From Evernia prunastri (Eukaryota; Ascomycota; Lecanoromycetes; Lecanorales; Parmeliaceae), in assembly GCA_003184365.1 (NCBI GenBank), contig NKYR01000008.1, forward strand, positions 434,001-498,000: a stretch of DNA of 64,000 nt, in the 5' to 3' direction. The position numbers and the translations under genes were made by a program. This document shows positions 10,478 through 21,230 of the stretch, in pieces. The notes under the pieces were generated by a model. It was not told the DNA's origin and ran no database searches. It worked only from the letters and a program-made list of their open reading frames with translations. How positions within the stretch are numbered: position 1 is the stretch's first letter; each line of letters opens with the position of its first letter.

Positions 10478-12178
10478 TCACCCATTGAAGCCAAACGGGC
10501 ACTTCCCACCCACTTCCACCGCGCCCGGCGGACACGACGAGCCTTTCGACAGGTAGATCGGCAGCGACGAAAGGCAATCGACGTCCACCGCGCCGTCGGC
10601 ATCGACGAAGACCGCCGCGCCCCCGGCCCTGCCTTCCAACGTGCAGTTGTACGCCCCGTCGAACAGCAACGGCATGTACGCGTCCGTCGCCGCCTCGAGG
10701 TACGCCAGCAAGCCGAACGCGCTCGCCTCGTAGCCCATCTCCTCAATCGCCGCGCGGCGCGGGCTCCGCGCGTCCGCGTCGGCCACAGCCCACGCGCGAT
10801 TCGGCTCGTTGATCCCGTAGATGCGCTGCGTCGCCGCTGCGTCCCAGTAGTACGTCCCGCCGTGGTGGTCCCGGCAGACGTCGCCGAGGGTTGTGCACGT
10901 GCGCCCTTGCTGGAATTCGTCACGGAAGAAGGTCCGCCCCAGGGGCGTGGCGGAGAAGCGGGCCTGCGAGAGGGCGGCGGAGGCGAGGTAGGTGGTGAAG
11001 GCGGCGGTGAGGCCCGCCGCGGCGCCGGCGGAGGGGGGGAGGCTGGATGAGGCGGCGAGGGGGGTGGAGTAGAGGCCGCCCGCGGCCCAGGCGGTGAAGG
11101 TGGGCATGTCGCTGGTTATGAGGCCCAGGGCGGACTGTAGCTGGGTACCCGCGCGCGCGCTGGTGCTGGCTAGCTGGGCGGCTGTGTTTATGTAGTCCTC
11201 CCTGTCGTACGGGGTCCCGAATAGCAGGGCGCGGACCGCGGGTGTGGTCTGTAGGCTTTGGGCGAAGGCCTGCGCCGTGGCGTAGTCGAAGGTGGGCTGG
11301 ATCTGCTGCGGTCCGCTCGTCAGGACCGACGGTGTCTGTTTTTTTCGCGCTGGTTAGCCCATGCTTCACTCCCCCCGCCCTTTTTTTTTCTTTTTTTCTG
11401 GTAAGCGGGGCGAAAAGTGGGCTGCAAACAAACTCCTTACCCCCCAGAACGGCAGGCCGGCCAGGAGCGCCTTGAGCACGTTGCCGCTGTTCAGCGTCGC
11501 GCCGACGCCGTACCCGCCCAGGATCCGGTTCAGCGCCGCGGACACGGATTGCCTTCCGGCGATGTCGCTGCTTTGCAAGGCTGCGCGCACACACACACAC
11601 ACAACACCGGTCAGCGCTTGTTGGCTACTGAATAATATCGGAAAGGCAATGGATGAAAAGCCCGATCGCGACCGCCCCCAGCCTCACTTACCTTCGTTAT
11701 AGGTGCTGAAGAGCGTGTTGATGGCCACTATGCTCCAGACGACATATGCGGCCTTGGGCGCCACGCTCGGATCCAGCCCGGCGCTGAGCTGCTTCAGGGC
11801 GCACCGGGGGCCGCCGAGCGTCGTGCAGTCGAAGCCCGGGACGCCGTACGCCAGGCGGAGGAAGCAGGTCGTCCATGGCTCTTGGGAAAGGCAGCAGCCG
11901 CTCGAGTCACTGCCGTCGGCTGTCGGGCAGATGGGTACGGTCCGGTTCCAGTGGGTGAGATAGTCGGGTATGTTGAGCGCGTCCCAACATGCGCTACTCA
12001 CGGTGTCGGTCAGGCTGGTGCAGTTGTCGGCGGCTGTTTGTCGGGCGGTCAGGTTTGGAATGGATTGGTCGGGTTTGGCTGATGATGGTGGTGCGGCGGC
12101 TGCGGCTGCTGTTGCTGCTGTTGGGAAGAAAGGGAGGCGTGTCGAGAGTGCGAAGAGTAGGGGAAATGAGCACAGCAT
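10478..12178 (-). CDS. secreted cysteine-containing protein of unknown function
   Basis: Three exons (12178-11692, 11580-11441, 11335-10478) join in frame to 494 residues. The N-terminus is a short hydrophobic signal sequence followed by an Ala-rich stretch. The mature part has conserved-looking Cys/Trp motifs: SACWDALNIPDYLTHWN, then SGCCLSQEPWTTCFLRLAYG and FDCTTLGGPRC, an Ala/Thr-rich helical middle, and a C-terminal region with paired cysteines (RTCTTLGDVCRD, SSCPPGAVEVGGKCPFG). N-glycosylation sequons are present (for example NRT, NCT). I believe this is a fungal secreted family annotated only as a domain of unknown function, but I cannot name it with certainty. No catalytic motif is visible. 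The first intron contains a CA dinucleotide repeat near its acceptor. Confidence 0.75.
11589..11607. repeat. CA dinucleotide microsatellite in an intron
   Basis: An alternating CA run (read on the + strand) next to the 3' splice site of the first intron of the secreted-protein gene. Read on the gene's own strand it is a TG run just before the CAG acceptor. Confidence 0.85.
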
Positions 12179-13237
12179 TTTCGAGTGTATTTCATTAGGA
12201 AGAATCGCTAACTAACAGCAGCATCACGGGGGTTGACTTCTAGTATTCGCGGAAAAAAGAAACAAGGCTTGTTGTCATCATTTCACGACAACCTTTTTGC
12301 AGGTGTTTATACGCTGTGCATTTTGCCATTGTCGCCATACCCGGTCGGTGGCGAGAGCAGATGTACAGTGCGCTTATGCTTTCAGAGTAAAGTATTATTT
12401 GCAGGTTGCAAGCCTGAATGTTGAGAACAACCCTCCAACTCTCGGAAGTCGGAAGACGGCCCTTTGCGAACCTACCTTTGTGAAGCTGTGACATTTCTAA
12501 TTGGGTCTGGTATCTTTACTTAGGGAGGGGCGTGGACTGAGAGTTGAGGTTAAAGTCGGGCGCGGGTATCCGATGCGGGTGTCGGAGCGGGTAGCCTACT
12601 GATTTGCTGGTCATTGCCTCAGAGTTCAGTACTGTAAGGTACCTACTGTACGGAGTACGTATGGAATGATCTATGAAGCCATGCAGACCATACGAATTAC
12701 ATATAACTAACATACCTATTCAATGAAGCCCAAACTTCCCGATTTGAGCAGCGGGACCGCATGCAAGATCTTGATCTAAGGCAAACAACGCCTTCAACCT
12801 CCTCGATAAACCACAGGCTTTGACCCAGCTGGTGAAATGTCTCTCTCTCTGTTCACTCAATACTCACAAGGACTCGAACATTCTGTTTTCTCTCCTTTAT
12901 CAAGAGCGTCCGTCCAGTGTACAAGGATCGTTCATCGTACTTTTCCTCGCGCTCCGGTCCCACGCGTTTTCGTAGCAGGTACTCCGCATGAAAAGGGAAA
13001 AAGCTTGCCGATTGTTATCTACTCTATCCGCTACGCGAATGGTTTGAGAAGGTAAGTTTTCATATACAGGCGTCAGCCATATAGTCTTCGCTGAGCATGT
13101 TGTTTCCATCGCCTTTCGCCGAGTTCCCTCCATGTTGAAGAAGAGACGGCCGTGAACTTTCTGTTGTGTCTCTCCCTCTTCTCTCTCTCTCTCTTCCTCC
13201 CTCTTCCCTCTCTCTCTACATACTTGAACAGGCAGAC
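12179..13237. other. intergenic region with a CT-rich tract
   Basis: No gene is supported. GTACGGAGTAC lies at 12648-12658. A strong CT microsatellite (13168-13220) directly precedes the possible small gene at 13238 and resembles the pyrimidine-rich leaders common in fungal promoters. Confidence 0.6.
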
Positions 13238-13708
13238 ATGACAACAAAAATGCACCACCAAGCACCAACACCACCGCCATTCTCTCGGCGCTACTCCGCC
13301 CTCTATCTTCTCCTTGCCCTCTTCCTCCTCACACCCACCCCCACCCTCACCCTCACCCTCATCTCCTCCACAAACCCTCACATTCCCCCCTGTCCCCGCT
13401 CCCCCATCTCCTCATGCCCCATGCCGTTTTCAGCGCACTCGCACCGCGATCCAGATGATGACGACGATGCTGCCGCTGCTGCTATGACTACCACCACGAC
13501 CGCCTCGGCTCAAAACACCTCCTCGACAAGACAGACCACAGCCACATCGTCCGACCTCATCGCCGTTCCGAACCTCTACCGCCACGTCCTCGCGAGTCGG
13601 TGGCGCTTCCGGTCCGAGAAGGAGGCGAGGCGCTTGAGGAGGTTTTTGAGGGAGAATCCGGACGAGGCGGTGGTGGGGGATGGGAAAAAGAGGGGGGGGG
13701 GTAAATGA
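13238..13708 (+). CDS. possible small membrane-anchored or secreted hypothetical protein
   Basis: An open frame of about 156 residues from the ATG at 13238, just after a CT-rich leader. It has a basic N-terminus, one hydrophobic segment (SALYLLLALFLLT), a low-complexity middle with Asp, Ala and Thr runs, and a basic C-terminal patch containing FRSEKEARRLRRFL. I do not recognise it. The charged end looks like real coding sequence, but the surrounding repeats make a chance frame possible. Another in-frame ATG lies at 13166, inside the CT tract, and is unlikely to be used. Confidence 0.35.
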   Translation: MTTKMHHQAPTPPPFSRRYSALYLLLALFLLTPTPTLTLTLISSTNPHIPPCPRSPISSCPMPFSAHSHRDPDDDDDAAAAAMTTTTTASAQNTSSTRQTTATSSDLIAVPNLYRHVLASRWRFRSEKEARRLRRFLRENPDEAVVGDGKKRGGGK

Positions 13709-13953
13709 TTGAGGGGTTGAGGGGCGGGTGAGGACTGCGAGAGGGGGGCCGTGCAAGGTCGCTTCGACGGGGCCCCTGTCCCCGGGAAAAGGGAAAGGGG
13801 AGGGATGAAAGAATGAACGAAGAGAAGAGAAGAGTATGAGGGGAGGGGAAAAGAAAGAGAAGAAGAGAAAAGAAGCACCCTCCACAAAGGCATCGCCGAT
13901 ACGGATCCAAGTTTCGAAGTACGAAAATATCCCTCTACCATACGCTACTCTAC

Positions 13954-13980
13954 CTATCCTATCCTATCCTATCCTATCCT
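13954..13980. repeat. CTATC pentanucleotide tandem repeat
   Basis: A little over five perfect copies of the 5-bp unit CTATC. The 5-bp period matches the repeats at 1009-1170. Confidence 0.95.
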
Positions 13981-14299
13981 ACACACCTGGATACATACTA
14001 CTTCGATCACCCGACCCAGCTGACTCGCCAGAGTTTTCAACCATTCGACAACTCTAGCTTTCTTCAGCCTTCTATTCTGAGCCATCATCCTCATCCTCAC
14101 TCCCACTCTCACTTTTATTCTCACTCTCGCTCTCATCCCCACCCTCATCATCCTCCTCTACGAAGAGACAGCCAATCGGATTCAAAAGAGCGACCACTTC
14201 TCAGCCAACTTGCTCGCTCGCTCTTTGTATTGTATCTCGCATCATACCCCGGGCAGACGAGGTAGATTGAAAAAAATGCGCTCCCCGTGGTGACTGGTC

Positions 14300-14830
14300 A
14301 GATCAGGATTTCTGAGATGGACGGATTGGGATGGGATGGGATGGTTAGATGAATGGGATGATAAGATAGGTGGGATGGTTAAATGGACGGTGTGAATAGG
14401 ATACATAGAAGTATGGATGGATTGCTGAGGATAGGGTAGACGGGACAGATGCGTACGGTGGACGGGATAGACGCGGTAGATAAAACGGATGAACAGACGG
14501 GATGGATGTAGTAGGTATGGACAGATTGAGAAGATGGAACGTAATAAATAAATGGATAATAAGACAGGATGGAACGTAACGAATCAACAGCTGAATAGAC
14601 GCAATGGACGCAAGGAATAAATTAAGGGGATAAATAAGACAGAATAGACAGAATAACCGTGATTGATAAATGAAATGGGCGCATAGACAGGATGGACTCG
14701 AGGAATGAATAAATCGATGGATGTATAGGTATAATATATTAATCGATGGATGTATAGATATATAAATGGATGAGTAGAGGTACAGATGAGTAGATAAGAT
14801 GTATAGATGGGAAATGAAGTCGACGGGTAT
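14300..14830. repeat. degenerate GGATGGATA-like purine-rich repeat tract
   Basis: About 530 bp in which GATGG, GGATG, ATGGATG, GATAGA and AATAAATGG-type words recur without a fixed period. The + strand is strikingly poor in C. The tract begins with four perfect GGGAT units (14325-14344) and decays away from them, as an old expanded microsatellite would. It creates a spurious - strand frame of almost 200 codons. Confidence 0.75.
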
Positions 14831-15102
14831 CCACCGCATTGTGTGCAATGGATGTGGGATGAGGTATTGCGCTTGTAGAGTTACATGGTACGAGAATTGG
14901 TGGCAGATGGAGGATAGGACATCGTGCATGATTTAGTAATCTAAGACTCGACCAAAGAAGGAGGACGTTGTTTGACAGAGTTCCAAGTTTCTCATGTATT
15001 TTTCCTGCATATTGCATATTGGGGGTATTACCAATACATTACCAAACAGTAAGTACCTCCATCGGCCCAGATTATGGCCAAAATTTGCCAACAGTAAGGT
15101 AA

Positions 15103-18100
15103 TCATGCTGCTACCATTCCAACCTTGCTCGCACTCAAACAACATTTGCCCAACCCAAGACGTAAAGGCGGGCCCGTACCTCTTCCAGTGGTCATCTTTA
15201 ACCGCTTCCTCCTCGCTTCACCACCCCTCTCTTCACCCCGTGAAGATTTCTCGTCCACCCAGGCAATCCTTTCGATACGATAGCTCAAACCATCATGGTC
15301 GTTACCCCAAGGCCGAGACTTGATGCCATGACTGGTGCGCGAGGCGTAGTTTTCCAGAACCGGTAAGATGAGTAATGTGAGATGGAGGTCCTTCCCAGCA
15401 GGTGGAAGTATTGGAGAAGAGGGCAGAGTGGTGTATTCAGTCTGCTTCAAATCTGATGTGTCGCTGACGGAGCTCAAGCCGGCCAAGGAAAGGTCAATGG
15501 AGTCACCCCAGTCACCTCGTATCCAGCCCGCATGGATTGCAGCTGCCAAAGGATCCGTATCATCTGAGTAGATGTCGGTACCCCAAACAGCGCTGCGGAG
15601 GCAGACTTGCTCGCGTTCTTCTTTGGACAGGTAGAATCGTGGGATACGGATTGTGATGGTGCAATTCTCTTTACCGTCGCAGCGCGGGATAGTAAAGGGC
15701 GAGGATGTGTAAAGGAGTCTGGAATCAAAGGACATCATTGAAGTGGCGGGTTCAATCGTTGGGGAGTAGAGAATCGAGCCAAGATGTTGTCTCGGGAGCT
15801 GGAGGACCTTGTCAAATACTTGATCATTGTTGATAGTTGTGGACGGTATGCGAAGAGCAGCCTTGTGTTGTATCGCGGGCACTTTGGAATGGTTGTGGTA
15901 GTGAATGGTTCCGTCAGGGTGATGGTGGTGGTGATGGTGGTGGTGATGAGAAACCGGGGTTGAGGTGTTGCCGGTCATGCGTACTGGCGTGCCATTTCGT
16001 CCGTCTTGACGGTGATGATGATGGCTGGAAGGGTTAGCCGGTTGCTCTGGGGTAAAACTTAGAGAAGACTCACTGATGGCCGTGTTCATGATCATGGTGA
16101 TGATGATGATGATGAACACTTTTCCTCTTGATGCCCCTTGTTCCAGTAGGACCATTTGCGCTTCGCCCATCAGTGACCTCGGTCTCCTTGGAATCATCGT
16201 CCTTCACCTTCTTACTGGCTCTCTTACCAATCTTCGAGCCATTACGAGCCCTCGCAAACTCAACCAGGTCACCGCGACCATTGAAAGGTGGCCTACGCTC
16301 AGGTTCTGTACTCGGTTTGGGGCTCGGCGGAGGAAATGGAGTCGTTGTGCCGCTATTCATGCCTGTGCTACTAACACCAGTCCTAATACCAGTAAACATT
16401 CTTGAGAATTCATTTTTAATGGTCGGGTCCGTGGATGGTCCACGCTTCTGGACCTGTGCACCTTGAACGGCTTGAGGTATTGGCGAGGTACGGCCCAGAC
16501 GTTTATTCTCAAGCAGCGAAAGCAAACTCCGATGGTTTTGGCCAACGTCTTCTCCGACCTTGGTTTGGCGGCCAGCTCCATCAGCATTAACAGTGCGGTC
16601 TGAAGCTGATGTGGCGAGCATAACGTTGTGTGGATAGGCTTGCAATTGTCGCTCGTCTATGGTACTATCCGGGTATCGAGGTCGTGAGGCTGGCGGAGAG
16701 TGACTCGTAATTTGCTGACTCAATCTTTGGCGTTCTTCTCGCAGACGCCGAAGAGATTCCTCGGAATATGGTCCCTTAGGACCGCTCGATTTAGACTGTG
16801 CGTCACTGACGAGGCGATTGGCATCAGACCCCAATTCTGGTTGGGGAGCGCTGGCGCTTGGCTCGGAGAAAACGGAAGATTGAGTCAAGAAAGGATAGTT
16901 CAGTCCGCTGAGACGCTCATCCCTGGTATTACCGTGGGCCACAGACTGAGCTTCTTGTTCCAAACGCCGTTGTCGTTCGAGCTGCTCTTGCCGGCTAAGA
17001 AAATCGAAGGACGAGACACGGTCACTATTTGTCTGTCGCAATGCTTCATCTCTTGCTTTATTTTCCTCCTCCTGCTTTACTTGTGCTTGTCTGTGTATTT
17101 CCAACTCTGCGATTGCTCTGTCACTGTCGAGAGGCAGGGTGCTGTACCCATTAGGCTGGCTGTTTGGCCTGTTTTGCAGTCGCCCCGTGCTCGAATTCCT
17201 GTTTTGTGATCTCCACTCTTGCATGACACCGGTCTCAGATACAGGAGAGTATTTTGAGATCGGTGTTGCGGACAATGGCACATGTCTCGCGCCATCTGGG
17301 GAACCGGCTTTGACGGTGGCGTAGACCCGCTGGGGGGTTCCTCCCGAATAGGTGCGAAAAGGGCGATTCAGGGGTTCTTGAGACACATGTTGTTTGTCTG
17401 GAGAGCCTCGGTGCAGAAGTCCATTACTGTTGTTTGACCTTGTCGGCGATGGAGCAGGCGCTGCCTGCTGAGCCGAGGAAGAGTACAACGACGGGGGAGA
17501 AGTACCATTCATGCGCGCAGGCGTGGCAGGTTCTCGATTTGACCGTCCAGGGTCGGTGCCAAGCATGGATGAAATAGACATGCTGCTGCCCGGACGATTT
17601 GTAGTGGACAGGGCCGGTAGTTCTCGCCCCCCCGAGAAAGGAGGGGGCGGAGGGGGGACTCGCGACAGGGATGCCTGAGGATTGTATTGTGGCGAAGGTG
17701 GGAGCATGGGACGCCCAGTGAACGCGGAATGAGGAGGAGGAGGAGGAGGAGGAGGGGGAGGATTGTCGTGTGCGACTACAGATGTCAGAACGGATCAGCA
17801 AAAGGCCGAGGCGAAAGAAGGAAGAGGGTGGAGAAAGAAGTTGTTGCTAGGATCAGGAGGCAAAATGTCAAGGGGGAAAGGGTGCGCGACGTGGAGCACT
17901 TACCGCCATACATTCTGGGAGAGGTGATACGGTGCTCTGGCTGTCGAGATGTGTCCCTTTGAGGGGAGGGATCATGTAGAGAAGGAGCGAAGGATGCTGA
18001 AGGCGCTGGAGGAGGAGGGGGCAAGCTCGATCCTGGTAAATCTGGCATTAGCAAAACATGTCTCTCGGTAAGGTAGGTACATTTAAGTTTAGTTCCCGCA

Positions 18101-18971
18101 TTTAATGCAGCAGGGGCCGGCGCTCGGATCCGAGCTGTGGGGAAAAACAAAACAATGCCAAACGAAATGCCCCCATCCAAAATACCAATCTCCATATTCA
18201 AAACAGACATGTGAGAACAACTGAAACTTTGATCTGACACCTTAAAAGCAAAAGGGTTATGTCGAAAGGAACTTCGAATGCTGTAGATAGTACGCAATCT
18301 GTAAGAAGCTGAGGTACTGCGGGCGCAAGCAGCAGATGTTTCCATTATGCAGCTCTTGCAGCGCGGATAACGGGATCAGAAGCTTGATCCACGACGCACA
18401 TGAATAGTTGTTTAGACAAAAAATGAAAACGGCGAGTCGTATCTCACTAGGTGCAAAGCGGTGCTGGAGATGTGAGAGCGTTGCGAGCACGTTGGGGAAC
18501 CGACAAGTCCGACGTTCAGTATTCAGTAGAGTAGAAAACGAGCCAAACACTACCCACGTGAGTGGGAAGTGGAGAGGCAAGTTGAAGCTTACCTTCTGAA
18601 GCAACAAGATGTCGATATCGATCCGCTCTCCCATCTCCTAATCGTGACATCCAAGACCCAGCATGATGATTTTCCTGTGGCCTATCTCTTATCTCCATCA
18701 GCGTCCCCGGAGCATCACGAGGCACGCTGGTAGCGTACGAGCCGACGATGAATGAACCTTGCGACAGCGGCTTTGGCGTCTCTTGTCGAGAATCATCCCG
18801 CTCGTTCCTGCGCGGAAGGAACGGATCGTGGTTCAGACTTGGCGGTAGGCGGTGTGTAGGGGCTTGTAGAGTATAGGGAGGAGGCGGTATGGGAGCTTGT
18901 CGTGGATCACGCGCGCTCGACTGGGACAGCGGTCGAACGTAGGGGTTCTGTAGGTTGCTGCGGGAATCCAT
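15103..18971 (-). CDS. RXT3: Rxt3 family subunit of the Rpd3L histone deacetylase complex
   Basis: A nuclear protein of the Rxt3 family. In yeast, Rxt3 is a subunit of the large Rpd3 histone deacetylase complex that represses transcription. Four exons (18971-18593, 18134-17904, 17775-16074, 16024-15103) join in frame to 1077 residues. The N-terminal two thirds are disordered: proline runs, Ser/Thr, a glutamine- and charge-rich coiled stretch (EQLERQRRLEQEAQ), and a basic NLS-like region before a polyhistidine stretch. The Rxt3 domain is C-terminal, with YLSKEEREQVCLRSAVWGTD and DPLAAAIHAGWIRGDW. The first intron is long for this genome (about 460 nt). The last 20 residues may be intronic, since a GTACGG donor follows KMTTGR, so the true C-terminus could differ. 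Confidence 0.88.
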
Positions 18972-19684
18972 GTTTTACTCCAACGGTCGATGGGTGGGGG
19001 CGAGTCTGATGTCGCAACTTGGATGGCTGCTGGGGTGTGGATTTGTAGAGATTTTGCACCAAGTTGCTATTCCATATCTTGTTGATCTTGGGATTGAGAT
19101 AGAACAAGTGTTGGTGGGGGTGGAAGGGTGAGGAGAAGAGGAGAGGAAAGAAGAAGGTGTAGGTTGGCAAAGTAAGTAGGAAAGGTAGATAGGAATAAGG
19201 TAAGGTAAGGTAGTAAGGTAGCAATCAATCATGACAGCAATAATAATAATACATAGTACGAGGGTAGTAAGTAATGAAAATCCCTCGATCTCTTGGGAAT
19301 TTCAGCTGTCCACCGTACAAGCGCCAAATCGAGCGTGACGGTTTCCGTAAAGGTTAAATCTTACCCCTGCTGCATCGTCACTTCCCGCCCAATCCCTATC
19401 ACATAATCATGCACCTTCTGAATTCTTATCCTCCAACAATCAACAATCAACACTCAAACATTCAAAGCCAGTTGCACCAATCAATCATTAACACAATTCA
19501 ACCTCTCCTGTCTGAAAGTCCAAGCAGAACAATATCATTATTGTGGTCGAGCCCAAGACCTCTAGTTTGTGTCGAACACCGCATCCTACGCTTGACCATC
19601 CGAGGGGCACGTGGCTCATGAGTCCAGCACCTACCCGTTCAGAGATGGCCGATTTCACCGAGGACGACATTTCCCATCGGTAAC
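18972..19684. other. divergent promoter region RXT3 / BTN1
   Basis: No gene is seen. It carries a short TAAGG pentamer array (19196-19210) and CAAT-rich sequence near 19430-19500. An ATG at 19617 opens a short frame that stops before the BTN1 start. Confidence 0.6.
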
Positions 19685-21151
19685 ATGCTCCCTCTGCCTG
19701 GTTCTCCAGCATCGTCGTGGGCCATGTACAAAGCCCGACTCGCAGGTATATTCAGGGGTGCTGATCCCCGGGTCTGTACAGCGTTTTGGCTCTTCGGTAA
19801 GCCCAGCTCCGACATTCAAGGAGTAAGAGACCTCTGTAGTCTGATATCCGTGCGCTTCAAGGTCTCATCAACAACGTCCTCTACGTCATCATTCTCTCCG
19901 CCGCTCTCGATCTCGTCGGTCCATCCGTACCCAAAGGCGTCGTGCTCCTCTGCGATGTCATACCCTCCTTCCTCATGAAGCTATGCGCCCCCTACTTCAT
20001 CCACGCAATCCCATACCCCGTCCGAGTCCTCATATTCTCCGCCTTTTCAGCCGTGGGCATGCTTCTAATAGCCCTCACACCAGCATACACGGATGGAGGA
20101 ACCATTACAACAAAGATGGCCGGGGTCGTGCTGGCTTCGATGAGCAGTGGTGGGGGCGAATTGAGCTTCATAAGTCTGACGCATTTTTATGGCCCCTTCA
20201 GTCTGGCCTCTTGGGGGAGCGGTACCGGTGGGGCTGGGCTCATCGGTGCTGGGGCATACGCGTTAGCCACCACAACCTTGGGCCTGAGTAGCAAGAATAC
20301 AATCTTTGCGTCGGCTTTTCTCCCGGCCATAATGCTCGTCAGCTTCTTCATTGTTCTCCCGAGGAAGGCATCCTTCCGGCAAGCAGCCACAGCTCCAAAG
20401 AGGCCAGAACGGTCACATGCCACTGAAGATGAAGACGATCACAGTTTGGGCGAGGCTCAAGAAGAGGAGGGCCTGCTATCGCAATCATCAAGTTCCGCTA
20501 GCTCGAAACAGTTTATGACGTCTAAAAATCAGTCATGGGGAGCAGCATTTCTCCAAAATCTGCGGCGCTCGCGCTCTCTGTTCTTTCCGTAGTACGGTTG
20601 CCTCCCAGCCAACATTCTAAAATCCGGCGCTGACATCGCACAGTATGCTGCCACTCATGCTGGTCTACATCGCTGAATATACCATAAATCAAGGGGTTGC
20701 ACCCACCCTCCTGTTCCCTCTAAAAGAAAGTCCCTTCAAACATTACCGTGCCTTCTATCCAACCTACAACGCTATATACCAATCCGGCGTCTTCATCTCT
20801 CGTTCCTCCACCCCGTTCTTTCGCATACACAATCTCTACCTCCCATCTCTACTGCAGTGCTTCAACCTCGCCATCCTCATACTGCAAGCATTATTCGGCT
20901 TCCTACCTACTGTGTGGATCGTTTTCGCCATCATCTTCTGGGAAGGCCTCCTAGGCGGTGCGGTTTACGTGAATACCTTCGCCGAGATCAGCGATCGAGT
21001 CGCCAAAGACGAACGGCAGTTCTCGCTAGGTGCGGTCACCGTGAGTGATAGTGGTGGGGTTTGCATAGCGGGCTTCATCGGCATGGCGTTGGAGGTGGGG
21101 TTGTGCGATTGGCAGGTCAGCCGTGGGAAGGATTGGTGTCAGCAACTCTGA
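19685..21151 (+). CDS. BTN1: CLN3/battenin family vacuolar membrane protein
   Basis: An orthologue of yeast Btn1 and human CLN3, a multipass vacuolar/lysosomal membrane protein involved in vacuolar pH and amino-acid homeostasis. Three exons (19685-19796, 19862-20588, 20644-21151) give 448 residues in frame. Visible family motifs are IFRGADPRVCTAFWLFGL followed by INNVLYVIILSAALDLVG, SSGGGELSFISLTHFYG, GTGGAGLIGAGAYA, VAPTLLFPLKES, YQSGVFISRSSTPFFRI and FWEGLLGGAVYVNTFAEI. About ten hydrophobic helices are separated by one long acidic/serine-rich cytosolic loop (about residues 205-270). The ATG at 19685 fits the family's short N-terminus; the ATG at 19617 cannot be joined in frame by a normal intron. 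Confidence 0.92.
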
Positions 21152-21230
21152 CAGGTGTGAGGGTATAGTGCAATATATACAGTTGAGGCTATGCAGTCAT
21201 CTATCTCGTCAACATTTATCTCCGTGACCT

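Larger units (their letters stand above)
13709..15102. other. gene-free region of simple and degenerate repeats
   Basis: A G-rich run to about 13865 is followed by a CTATC pentamer array (13954-13980), CTCATC-like words (14080-14155), a GGGAT array (14325-14344) and a long purine-rich degenerate repeat (14300-14830). The long - strand open frames here are products of the low C content of the + strand, not genes. Confidence 0.8.

Noticed and set aside
10920..11600. 226-codon - strand frame overlapping the secreted-protein gene
   Set aside because: It crosses both introns and an exon in the wrong frame. The Arg/Pro-rich composition is a GC-skew effect.
14345..14929. 195-codon - strand open frame
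   Set aside because: It lies in the purine-rich degenerate repeat; the Ile/Ser/His/Tyr composition is what ATCC/TATC-type repeats encode by chance.
19617..19684. Upstream ATG as the BTN1 start
   Set aside because: Joining it to the BTN1 frame needs a 30-nt intron in the wrong phase. The ATG at 19685 gives the family's normal N-terminus.
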